DNA of 64,000 bases from NCBI GenBank assembly GCA_936432065.2, contig OW386293.2, positions 59,269,063-59,333,062 of the forward strand, read 5' to 3'. This document shows positions 22,273 to 32,951 of the stretch, one piece after another. The notes under the pieces are model-generated. The model was not told the DNA's origin. It saw nothing but the letters and a program-made list of their open reading frames with translations, and did no database searches. The translations under genes and the position numbers were made by a program. The DNA comes from Rutpela maculata (lineage: Eukaryota > Arthropoda > Insecta > Coleoptera > Cerambycidae). Within the stretch, counting starts at the first letter, position 1, and each line of letters starts with the position of its first letter.

Positions 22273-23720
22273 ATGGCTCTTAAAATGAATGTTAATCGGC
22301 TTACTCAGTCGGAATTACAATATGAGTTGACTATAAGAGGTATTGCTACAGGTAATGTCGAAAATATGCGTAAAGGACTTTGTACAGCACTTAGACTTGA
22401 ACGAGAGGGTAAACAAGTAGAATATCCGGAGTATCCCTATACGTTTAGTCAAGACAAGGTAGCTTTAGAGGGATTGATTGAGGAAACAAAAAAATTACTT
22501 TCAGATTTCACTGGGGGTAGTGGACGTAATAGATACAAAAAGCTAGCTACAAAAATATCACATGGTCTAAATAGGTTAAACCGTATGGTTATCACAGATG
22601 ATGATAGTTCACTGCATAAATCTCAATTATTAGCAAATTTGTTAGAACTTTCGGAAGATTTAAAAACAAAATTAGATCAAAATGAAAGCACTTCATCACA
22701 GAGTAAACGAAATATACCAGTAGATATTACATTGCTAAATGATACCTCAGTAAGCGGCTCTGATACTGATGTGGTCTAATCTTGACGTTACAGATAATGC
22801 AAATAGTTCGGCTTCGGGTGATAATAACACTCGTGAATTAAATCGTTTTAAACCTGTACCGGTGTACAAGTGGAATTTAACATTTAACGGGGAAAAGGCA
22901 AAAAATGATATGTCACTTAATGCATTCCTAGAACGAGTCGATGAACTTTGTGAGTCAAGAAATATTTCAAAAGCACAACTTTTTAAATCAGCAGGTGATC
23001 TTTTTTCGGGCCAAGCTAAAACGTGGTTTCTTTATGAGAGAAAAAACACATCCAGTTGGGATGAACTTGTTATTAAAATGCGCGAAGAATTTTTACCAAA
23101 CGATTATAACGAAAAATTATTAAATATAATTAAAAAGAGAACTCAGGGCAAGGAATCAATCGGTATTTACATTGCAGTAATGAATAGTTTTTTCTCTAGA
23201 CTTACTTTTCCGATTAGTGATCTATCTAAACTTAAAATTTTGAAACGAAATATAAACCCATATTACCAAACTGTTAGGGCTAAAATTAGATGAGATTACA
23301 TCGATAGAGGAATTACTTTCCTTGTGCAGACGACTTGAAGCTAGAAAAGAATCGGTCGAACAGTTTGTACCTCCTAATCCATCTGATGATTTTCTCGAAC
23401 ACGACCTTGCATATGTCGAGGATAGTTCAGTAGATTGTGATTTGATAAATAATAATAGACATTACACAGGTGGATCCGGAAATAATTTTTCTAATTCGAG
23501 ACCAAATAACGTTAGGCCTACTATTTCTTCGCAACATAACACTGCGAGCCCAAATACTAGCAGACCTCAACAAAATAGACCAATTTGTTTTAATTGCAAT
23601 CAATCTGGCCATATTAGAAGTCATTGTCCACGACCGTTTTCACTAAAATTCTATCGCTGCGGAAAAATTGGGTTCACTGTTAGAACTTGTCAAAATTGTC
23701 GTAACCAGGGAAACGCTTAA
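22273..23720 (+). pseudogene. gag: Gypsy gag, split into three frames
   Basis: First frame (22273-22779, 168 aa): a SAP-like N-terminal segment ('LTQSELQYELTIRGI') and a helical region. Second frame (22769-23293): a retrotransposon gag domain ('KWNLTFNGE', 'FLERVDELCESRNIS', 'LFSGQAKTWFLY', 'WDELVIKMREEFLP'). Third frame (23322-23720): two zinc knuckles, one complete (C-x2-C-x4-H-x4-C, 'CFNCNQSGHIRSHC'), the second missing its first Cys and its His ('FYRCGKIGFTVRTC'). The first two frames overlap by 11 nt at ATG 22769, so that join might be natural. The break near 23285 is a clear frameshift. The role is RNA packaging and particle formation. Confidence 0.88.
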
Positions 23721-26700
23721 ACGAGTCGCTAACTAGCCGCATAGCGGACTCACACTTTAGAAAAGCGGCTTTTTATAACGATACTAAAAATATCTTCAAA
23801 AACCAACCTGTACTTGACTACATAATTTCTCATGCGCAAGGTGACCAACGCCCATATCTAGAAATTTCAATTTTAGGTAAAAGTATATTAGGACTTCTAG
23901 ATTCGGGAGCTTCCAAGACTATTGTTGGTGGCAAAGGCTGGAAGTTACTTCAAGAATTGGGGTTATCGTTAACATCAGTTAAGAATTCACATTGTACCGT
24001 GGCAAATGGCAATAAATGTATTACTATTGGCTCGGTTAGTACTCCTGTAAAACTTATAGATCGTGTAAAAATAATTGATATACTAGTGATACCAGAATTA
24101 CCTCATGTTTTAATTTTAGGAATAGATTTTTGGCACGCAATGCAAATTGTACCAGATTTACGCAATGACATATGGACGTTTTCAGATTCCTCGTGTGAAT
24201 TGAATTACTTACAGTCATCCACAGAAATTACTCGGGACGAAAAAGTAATCTTAGAAAATTTAACAAGTCAATATTTTACGGATTCGAAGGTACTTGGTTG
24301 TACATCTCTAGTTGAACATGTAATTTCAACAGATTCACTTCCTATAAAACAGAGATATTACCCAGTATCACCAAAAATACAATCTCATATCGATTCTGAG
24401 CTTAAGAAAATGTTAGATTTAGGAGTCATTGAAAAATCCTCGAGTGCTTGGTCCTCACCTATTCTATTAGTTCCAAAAAAAGATGGCACCTACAGATTTT
24501 GTGTGGACTACCGAAAATTGAATAAAGCCACCAAAAAGGACGCGTATCCTTTGCCATATATTTCTAATATTTTAGACAAATTACGTAACGCCATTTATTT
24601 ATCCTCGTTAGACATTCGCTCGGCATACTGGCAGGTGCCTGTTTCTGAAAATAGTAGAGAATTTACTGCATTTACTGTACCAGGTCGAGGCCTCTATCAG
24701 TTTAAAAGAATGCCGTTCGGTTTGTCAAATAGTCCAGCGACATTTCAACGATTATTAGATCGTATAATAGGTCCAGAATTAGAACCGTGGGTTTTCGTAT
24801 ATTTAGACGATATAATTGTGGTAACATCAACCTTTGAAAAACATTGTGAAATACTTAAAGAAGTTTTAGAGCGTTTGACGGCAGCAGGTCTTACTTTAAC
24901 TCAGGAGAAATGTAAATTTTGTCTTCCAGAACTAAAATATCTTGGATACGTGGTTGATAAAAACGGTCTCCATGTAGACGCGGAAAAAGTGAATGCAATT
25001 TTAAATATACCTACTCCTAAAAATATTTCCGAAGTACGACGAGTTATCGGCATGGCGTCTTGGTATCGTTGATTTTTACCTGAATTTTCTTCTACAATAG
25101 CACCCATGACTGCGTTACTTAAAAAGAAACAAAAATTTATTTGGTCAGATCAATGCGAACAAGCTTTCAAAAAAATTAAAGATTGTTTGGTTTCTGCACC
25201 CGTGCTTACATGTCCCGATTTCGACGTACGTTTTGTATTACAGACAGATGCGTCAGGATACGGAATCGCCGGCGTTTTGTCCCAAAATATTGGTGGCGAT
25301 GAACGGGTCATTTGCTACTTAAGTCGGTCACTGACTAAGGCAGAAAAAATTATAGCGCGACCGAGCGGGAACTATTAGCTATCGTTTGGTGTATTGAGAA
25401 ACTGAAACCATATTTAGAGGGTTCGACATTTTCCGTTATAACTGACCACCACAGTTTGATTTGGTTGAATAATTTGAAAAATCCCACTGGCCGTTTGGCA
25501 AGATGGGCAGTTCGGTTACAACAATATGATTTTAATATCCTGCATCGTAAAGGAAAAGAGCACATTGTTCCGGACCTATTGAGTCGTGCAATTCCAAATA
25601 TTGACAATATTAAATCCCACGTTCCTAACACTAATGAAAGTCATGACAAATGGTATACCAATATGTTTAAAAGGATTTCCAGTAATCCGCTTCAATGCCC
25701 TCAATGGCGAATCGCTGAAAATAAACTTTTTAAATATGTATCTTGTAAATACCCTGAATTGCGTGATGAATCCGAATTTTGGAAAGAAGTAGTTCCGAAA
25801 CAGGAACGTAAATCTGTGTTGAAAAATATGCATTGTCCTCCAACGGCTGGTCATTTAGGAATATATAAGACTTACAATCGCATTATAATGAAATATTATT
25901 GGCCTAAAATGAAAAATGATGTAACACGTTTTATTAAATCGTGTAAAATTTGCCAAGAACAAAAACCGGAACAAAAGAAACCAATAGGTTTAATGTCAAG
26001 TCACCCCAAAGTAAGTAGACCGTTTCAAATGATTAGTGCAGATTTAGTCGGTCCATTTCCGCGATCATCTAAAGGTAATGCTTATGCTTTAGTTGTAGCT
26101 GATTATTTTAGTAAATATGTTAGATTTTTTCCAATTCGACAAGCTACTGCATCTATGGTGACAAAACTTATAGAAAACGATATTTATCTAGTTTACGGAG
26201 TGCCACAATATCTCATTGTAGATAATGGTGTTCAATTTCGGTCTAAACAATTTTCCCAAATGTGTAAGGATTACAAAACAAAAATTTTATATAATGCACT
26301 ATATCATGCACAAGCAAACCCCACGGAACGGGTAAATAGAGTTACGAAAACTATGGTATCAAGCTATGTTACAGATCTTACACATCGCGATTGGGATTTA
26401 GAATTACCAAAACTTGAATGTGCAGTGCGTACGGCTAGACACGAAGTGACTGGTTACACTCCTCATTTCATAGTATTTGGTAGGGAATATATTAGTTCTG
26501 GTATAGACTTCGGTGTACCTAAATCTAGAGATAATTGTGAGTCTAGATCTGAAACTTTAAAAAATATATTTGCTGATGTTGGTAATAGACTCAAGCAAGC
26601 CTATAATCGTTCTAGCAAATATTATAATTTAAGAAGAAGAGATGTAGAATTTTTTGTAGGTGATAAAGTTTTAAGAAAAAACTATGTTTTATCAGATGCT

Positions 26701-26871
26701 GCAAAGTATTTTAATGCCAAATTAGCTCCTAAGTACATTGGTCCTTTTATTATTAAGAAAAAAGTTTCTCCCTGGACATACGAACTTGCGAATGATAAAG
26801 GTGATGCTAAAGGTGTTTGGCACGCTAAAGATCTGAAATTGTTTTTCGAGGATGTTGTTGAGAATTTCTAA
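23705..26871 (+). pseudogene. pol: Gypsy pol (protease, RT, RNase H, integrase)
   Basis: The frame opens at 23705, overlapping gag by 16 nt in the -1 phase. It has a protease with 'LLDSGAS' (about 23895-23915). RT has 'YRFCVDYRKLNK', 'MPFGLSNSPATFQ' and 'YLDD' (about 24800-24811). A TGA at 25070-25072 follows 'MASWYR'. RNase H has 'LQTDASG' and a one-base loss in an A-run near 25350, then 'ITDHHSLIWL' in the new frame. The integrase zinc motif (H-x3-H, C-x2-C, about 25840-25950) precedes catalytic D ('SADLVGPF'), D ('VDNGVQF') and E ('NPTERVNR'). A GPY/F-like module ('KYIGPFIIKKKV') ends the protein at 26871. Apart from two lesions the domains are well kept. Confidence 0.93.
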
Positions 26872-26888
26872 ATTCTTAGAAATTCTTT

Positions 26889-26903
26889 CGAGGGAAGAGG
26901 GGA
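26889..26903 (+). promoter_or_regulatory. polypurine tract of the second Gypsy element
   Basis: GAGGGAAGAGGGGAA just before the 3' LTR start TGTTACGG. Confidence 0.8.
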
Positions 26904-26906
26904 ATC

Positions 26907-28564
26907 TGTTACGGTTCAAAAATAGTTTAAGCTAGTTCAATTAAAGTTAGTTATTTTAAAAGGTTACTCCTATAAAATTAGTTATTAATTAAATTTGAAT
27001 AATACTATAATCACCAAGGTAGAGCCATCTAGTTTGAATTCTAATTCATCCATGCGCGATGAATACTTTTAATTGGTAAGAGAGAAGGGAGTCATTACAC
27101 TTGTGAATGGCTATACGTTAATATCTGTTGTGCAAATTCCAAAATTGTGAAAAATTAAATAGTGACTTGGTTTGGTTTAGAAAACACTAGTCGAATTCTT
27201 TCGGATTAAAAAGATTTTTCCATTTGGATTAATTTCGTCTGAGGTACGAAAATCGTCTTTTGGTTGACGGAGTATAATTTTGCACTCTCCATGCCGTGCA
27301 TTAAATTTTATTTGAAACGCCTCAACAACATGCATACATTTTATTTAATTAATTTATCCTCATTTGTGGGAATTATTTTTAGGCGTTTTTGCTTTGGTTT
27401 TATTTAATTGGGGATAATAATAAATTCCATAATAGTCCTTTGGATCTGATTTTAAATATTCACTGGGGTTCGAGAAAGATAGGAGATAGCTGCTAGACGT
27501 TCCTGTTAGTCCGGCTTATCAGTTCGCAGCGTTTTTCTGGTGATAATTTCCTCCGCTGCCCTCGACCCGCTGGAACACCCGACCTGCGATCAGCTGGTCG
27601 ACCATCCACGTAAACGTCAACTGTAGAGGTCAGATCCACCCATTATTATTACACTTTTATATTATTGAATTAGGAAGTTTTATCTTTTACCAAATTTCTA
27701 TTTTAAACTGTTTGTGTATTTAATTAGTGTATTTTTTTTTGGTATATTTATTTGTGTAGGTACCTATTTCACGTCTTCGCGTAACGTATATAGTTATTTG
27801 TTTATTTTAAAAATCGTCTATTTAACACTAGAGAGTAACCAACCTTCTCTGTGTAAAAGTAATATAATATTGCTACCTTTCCATCCATATCACATTTGGA
27901 CATATATTGCGTTATAGTGTAAAATATTCGTGATGCACTTTTCTGCGCCCTTAATAAAGATCTTTATTATTTCAGCGTACGTCTATTAATAACATAAAGC
28001 AATTGAATACTGAGTTATTAGATTAATTTATTATATTACTTATCCCGCGTGATTTAAGTATTTAGGAAGTTTAGTTCGACAAAAATTAGCAGCGTGTTAG
28101 AATTTCCCTTTTATGAATATAATTTAATAATATTTGTCATTTCTATGTGCTGATTTTTGCTTAGTAATATATGCATTATTTAATTAAATTGATACATTGG
28201 TTTCATTCCACAGAATTTAAATCCAACGTATAATTTTGTTTAGTTTGAACATTTCCCTTAAAAGAATTGAAGTTTCGTAGTTTCCTAGTCAGGAGCCGAA
28301 TACCCGAGTATAATTTAAACTACGTGGCGCCCAGAAAACATCTTAACATTTTGTTGGTCAGTATTTATTTTAAATTTGCTTAACCTATCCAAGATTAATA
28401 TTCATATTTATTTCTTGTGGAGACCCACACCCTAGCTCACCGCAGATTAGTCATAGCCGGCTCGTGCGTTATTTCTTTTGAGGAAGATCTGTTTCTTTTC
28501 TATTCTTGAAATTTGCTTAGTTATAGTTCGCACGATTTTATAACCGTCCCAAAATGACGTTATA
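26907..28564 (+). repeat. 3' LTR of the second Gypsy element
   Basis: About 1,658 bp. It differs from the 5' LTR by roughly 20 substitutions and small indels and is followed by target copy AACC. Confidence 0.92.
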
Positions 28565-28939
28565 AACCTACTGTTAAATTTTCCGCATGTCATGGTAGAT
28601 CACGTTGTATATGCATTTTTTAGTATTTAGCGAAATATTTTTAAAAGACTAATATTTTTAGAGCAACCCTTTTAAATATTATCGAAGAACTTCAAAACGG
28701 ACAGTTCTAATAGAAATATGCATCGAATAAAAATTATTGCCTATACTTTTAGCTTTATTTTGGTGTAGACATATCTGCACTTGCAGTCATCCAGGGTGGA
28801 TTAAATAATATCTATAACGGAGGACCGCATGCTCGGGCGCATATTTACAGGTCTACTAATATAATATAATATGTTGGAATTAAGTGTAGCTGTGCAAGTG
28901 TACGTTATAATTATTAGCTATTGAATCGGCACGGTCCTC

Positions 28940-28985
28940 CCTGGACTTGTACCTGGACTTGTACTTGTACTGGACTTGTACCTTC
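28940..28985. repeat. short TGGACTTGTAC repeat
   Basis: Four to five imperfect copies of an 11- to 12-bp unit at the upstream edge of the first exon. It may have expanded by slippage. Confidence 0.6.
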
Positions 28986-30668
28986 TGACTCTGTACAAAA
29001 TAGAATCCACAACAAAAATATATAAACTTGTGGGATCCTTCCAAAAACTTCTGTTAAAATTGTGCAAGACTGCTAATAAAAAAATTAAAACCAAGACTGA
29101 AAATGCTGTTCTAGAGTTGAAAGCTGACCGATCCTTGTTTTCAAGATTATTAATAGTTAGCCGTTCAAGAAAAGACATTAATTTGAAAGACATTTTGGAG
29201 ACATATGAATTTTCAAGTATTTCGCGAGCTCTTTTTAATTACAATGGTAGTATGCATATGCACTCTGATAAATCGAAACTGATGGGAGTACTGGAGAGTC
29301 TATCTTCAGAAATTCAGGTCACAGGTAAGTAAACCATATACCATACATAATAGCACAATTTTCCTTTACTTCTTTGTTTTTAAAAACCTTTTTAGATGCT
29401 TCCAATTAATTAAAAGATTACAATGTCGCCATTGTAGATGGAATGGCCGAAATGCATAACTTGCAAAAAGCTAAGGTAGTGAGAACTTGCTTAGATCTAT
29501 GGAAGGGCTTTGAAACCTATATACTCCAAAAATATTTTCATTTTGACGAGTTATATTTAATTTTTGATACCTATAGAGATAGTTCTATTAAAGAACTAAC
29601 AAGACAAAAACGGTACAAAACCACAAAAACGCTCAAGCACTTCCATATTGAAGATTGTACTAATATATCAAACATACAAATGAGAGATCTTTTATCAAAC
29701 AATGATACCAAAGAAGCTTTAATTAATTACCTCTCCAAAAAATTTTTGAAAAGCAAGTTATTCGGCAATCAAACTTTAATCATTGCTTGGAAAGAAACTT
29801 GCTATTGTAATGACACTGATTATGTAAAGGAATTAGCTAGCACACAAGAAGAGTCCGATATAAAAATCATCCTGCATTGTATTTATGCCTCTAAAAAACA
29901 TTGTTCCAAAGGATCAGTGTCGCTCAACATATTTTCGCCTGACACCGACGTATTAATATTGTGTTAATCAATGATCCCAATACTTTGTGTATTATTGGTA
30001 GTGGTGTTCATAAGAGAAAGCTTGACATTAATATTTTATGAAAAAATCTAACTGAACTGCAAAGAGAAGCACTTCCGGCATTACATGCAATTTCTGGTTG
30101 CGACAGTACTGGTGGATTCTCTAAGAAAGGTAAACAAGCCGCCTCCTTAATTGGTTATTAAATCTGATATTTAATTTTGCAGGTAAACTGACATTTTGGA
30201 AAGTTTTTCAACGGGCAGATAACAAGATCCTTAAAGCGCTTATTTCTTTAGGCGACAGAGAAACTGATATAAATACAATCATAGACGGTGGTGGTGTTTT
30301 ACAAAGATGCAACAACAGAATACGCTGCAAAGAGCAAGATTACAACTTTTTATTTGGAATTTCCAAAAAGCGACGTGTTGAATCCTACTGATTTTGGATG
30401 GCAAAGTTACGAAGCAGGACATCTGGTACCTGTTTTCTGCACACAAGATTGCGGACCACCAGAAATATTAAATTCGGTTCGATGCGGCTGTAAAAAAAAT
30501 AAATGCAATACTATACGCTATACGATGCAAATGTGTCACAAATCAGTTGAAATGTACAGAGATGTGTGAGTGCGAAGCTTCAGAAGAACATTGTAAAAAT
30601 TTAGAAGGAGAAAGTATTAATTTGGACAATTGTGACTCAAGCGAGAAAGAAGAAGAAATTGTGTTATA
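28949..30668 (+). pseudogene. PIN/XPG-like nuclease protein with cysteine-rich C-terminus
   Basis: Three exons are inferred. Exon 1 ends at about 29324; an intron with GTAAGT donor and TTTTTAG acceptor ends at about 29394. Exon 2 runs to about 30127; a second short intron ends with TTTTGCAG at 30181. Exon 2 has 'LIFDTYRDSSIK', 'NIFSPDTDVLIL' (acidic pair as in PIN/FEN1 nucleases) and 'ALPALHAISGCDSTGGF' (G-C-D box). Exon 3 ends with a cysteine array of CxC spacing spread over two frames (about 30475-30600). This combination is common in uncharacterised multicopy proteins of cnidarians and arthropods. Stops (near 29405, 30040) and frameshifts (near 29960, 30290, 30530) disable it. The nuclease role is inferred from motifs only. 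Confidence 0.7.
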
Positions 30669-31126
30669 ACACTTGCATTATTATTAGACTTGTACAATGA
30701 GAATGTCAGTTCGAATTTAAAAACATTTGAGGAAACTTACAATCTATAAACATACACTTACCCTTGCTAGTCTTAGGATTATTTATATAAGTATGTACAT
30801 ATATATTTTTTTTTGTTGATTGTTTTATAAGGGAACATATTGTTTTGCTCAATGAAACAAAATATGCAAAAATATGGTTTTCAGATACACAGAGAATGTA
30901 ATTAAGTTAACTACTACTATTTAAATTATTTAAACCACTTTGGATGACTGCAAGAGCAGATATGTCTACACCAAGATAAAGCTAAAAGTATAGGCAATAA
31001 TTTTTGTGAGATGCATATTTCTATTAGGATTGTCCGTTTTGAAGTTATTGGATAACATTTAAAGGGGTTGTTCTAAAAATAATAGTTTTTTTCTAAAATC
31101 TCGCTAAATATTAAAAAATGTGTATA

Positions 31127-31390
31127 TATTGTAATGAACATTTTTAATCACCTCTTAAATACAAATAGTCTGGCGTTTGAATGGAGGCGCTATCTTAAAC
31201 GGTTACCGAGATACAGTCATTTGAAAATTTCACCCTTCGGCGGGGTGCAGGGGGTAAACGATGCGTGTCTGAGCCGGCCAAGAAGTGGTTCAATGATCCA
31301 CATTAGATGTACTAACAGATGAAATGCGTCGCTTGCTTCAATCATTCCAAGCCTACGACTGACTTATTTTGAACATATGCGGGACTACTA
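31127..31390 (-). repeat. right terminal inverted repeat of the large TIR element, outer part
   Basis: Reverse complement of 11523-11774. The inner remainder lies at 28573-28608 beyond the nested transposon. Confidence 0.8.
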
Positions 31391-32933
31391 TATATCCGTT
31401 CATAAACCCGTTCAACTTCATGGAACACTCGCATGTACAAGATGCGTGTAAACACCTTGTAGCATGTGTTTAAACAGGTTATCGGCCGGTAATTCTTTGG
31501 GTTAGACAAATCTCCGTTCTTCAGCACTGTCCGCCCCTCGACAACAAAAGAAAGAATTTGCTGCTCCCCATTTTTCATGAATTGAAAATTCTGGCCGAAT
31601 GGTGGTGGATACTGAATAATTTTTTCCACCAAAAGTTATATATCCCATCGGGACCTGGAGCAGCAAAGTTCTTAGAGCCCTCAAGAGCTCTTCGAACCTC
31701 TTCTGGAGCTATCGGTTGGCACACCTCGTTTGGTTGTTGAAGCCTTTGGCAAAAGGCTTCAAGTGTGCCAGGGCTGGAGTGTCTCTGTTGAGTGGGAGCT
31801 TCTGTCCAGAAGTTTTCCGCCTGATCTACAGTCGGCGGATTCTCTACAATCGCTGAGGCGGTTCGAAAAGGCGCGAGGGCTTTTTGCGGAACAGATTATT
31901 TTCTGCCAGCCTCCTCGCCCGCCTCACTAGTAACTTTTTACAAACCACTAGTATCCGTATCCGGTCAAGGCAGTGCTGTTTGGTGGTTTGCAGCACTGCC
32001 TCATTCAGTGTGTGATGGACGCGTCTTAAATTGGTGGCTATGCGCCTAACTTTAGGCGTGAATGTCCTATTGGCCGCCATATAGTCCATCACACATTGGA
32101 TACGGGATGCGTGTTGCCTCGCAGACCGGATCTTGGCTTCCATCTTTTGTATACGCTGCTCCGCTCTTTCCTGTGGGGAGGCAGTATTCCGCCTCTCCCC
32201 GGAGTTAAGCGCTGAGCAGCAGCGTATACGGCACAGTTTATGTGCCAGATGTCAGCCCCTTCTGGTATCGCTACGCGAAGTTCAGCATCCACTCTGGGTA
32301 GGTCTTCTGATCTGGGGGGTTTGATGTAGTTCAACCCCCTTCTGGTGTTGAGGCCCTCTGGTGTTTGTAACTTCTAGAACTGCCTACACAATCGGCTCAT
32401 TCAGCGGCTCTTCAAGCGCCTCATTTACCGGCTGAGGAACAGCTCTCACGTAGCCCCTGCTACGAAGGTGGGAACATAATCACGCAGATTTTGCGGCGTG
32501 AAGGCGCTGTGCTCCGAATGTCTTGCACACCACAGAGCGTGCACTCGCGCCATGTATCCCCTTCGCGCGGACTCACTGTTTTCATAGCACAGTAGAAGAT
32601 CATTCCTCCGCTCATGGGTCCACTCGAAGCATCCATGTAGCTCGCGGTCGTCATTGTCAGGCAATCCGTTCCGGTTGGGCTCCACCACATTGCCTGTAAC
32701 CCCCATCCGAATGGGGTCGATTGTGGGGGACCTGTCTTTTGTAGCCTGGAACCAGAAGATTTCGGTTTGTTAGGTGGTTAGCCTAACAAGCCCACGGCCG
32801 ACACAAGAGGGGAAGTCTCTTTCCCCTCCCGGATGCGCTAGCGCTGTCGATCCGGATTTTGCACCAGCGGCTGGAGTAAGTGGTGTTGCTACTCACCAAA
32901 GGCTAGTTGGATATAAGGGAACCCCCTTCTGCT
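31391..32933 (-). mobile_element. R4/Dong-like LINE copy E, 5' and N-terminal side
   Basis: Minus strand from about 32933. An apparent 5' leader (32710-32933) is followed by a coding region starting near 32706 ('MGVTGNVVEPNRNG', 'MARVHALWCARHSEHSAFTPQNL'). Next is the 'VRRIATNLRRVHHTLNEAVLQTTKQHCLDRIRILVVCKKLLVRRARRLAE' region (31850-32100, basic and helical). The N-terminal edge of RT comes last ('NPKNYRPITCLNTCYKVFTRILYMR', 31420-31510). Several frameshifts. Among the five copies this is the longest at the 5' side. The lower edge TATATCCG is the insertion point of the TIR element; the missing continuation is at 11127-11522. Confidence 0.88.
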
Positions 32934-32951
32934 TATTTATTATTATTATTT
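32934..32951. repeat. ATT microsatellite at the D/E junction
   Basis: (ATT)n separating the 3' tail of copy D from the 5' end of copy E. Confidence 0.85.

Larger units (their letters stand above)
19645..28564 (+). mobile_element. Gypsy-type LTR retrotransposon with 1.66-kb LTRs
   Basis: 8.9-kb plus-strand element flanked by AACC at 19641-19644 and 28565-28568. LTRs start TGTTACGG. Internal order is primer site, gag, pol, purine tract; no env frame is present. I count about 20 differences between the LTRs by eye, including a roughly 10-bp indel, so it is older than the neighbouring errantivirus. Gag is split over three frames and pol has one stop and one frameshift. Confidence 0.93.
28612..31123 (+). 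mobile_element. TIR DNA transposon carrying a PIN/XPG-like gene
   Basis: Long imperfect terminal repeats (about 185 bp each, 28612-28797 and 30942-31123) face each other. It sits inside the right TIR of the larger element at a TATA; the uninterrupted paralogue at 11773-11784 reads CACTATACAACG. The flanks at 28608-28611 and 31124-31127 fit a TA or TATA duplication. Its only gene is a degraded spliced frame (28949-30668). XPG-type nuclease plus a Cys8 region recalls the Academ superfamily, but the DDE transposase expected there is not found. Confidence 0.8.
11523..31390. mobile_element. TIR element inserted in LINE E, expanded by three nested insertions
   Basis: The left end TAGTAGTCCCGCATATGT (11523) and right end ACATATGCGGGACTACTA (31390) are inverted. 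Similarity runs about 270 bp inward on both sides. TAT at 11520-11522 and 31391-31393 is the target duplication. Removing the insert and one TAT gives GCTCATATATCCG, the sequence seen in the unbroken LINE copy at 35069-35080. The original element was about 1.2 kb: left TIR 11523-11806, interior 11807-12061 plus 19167-19640, and right TIR 28573-28608 plus 31127-31390. It holds no recognisable transposase. The superfamily is unknown. Confidence 0.8.
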
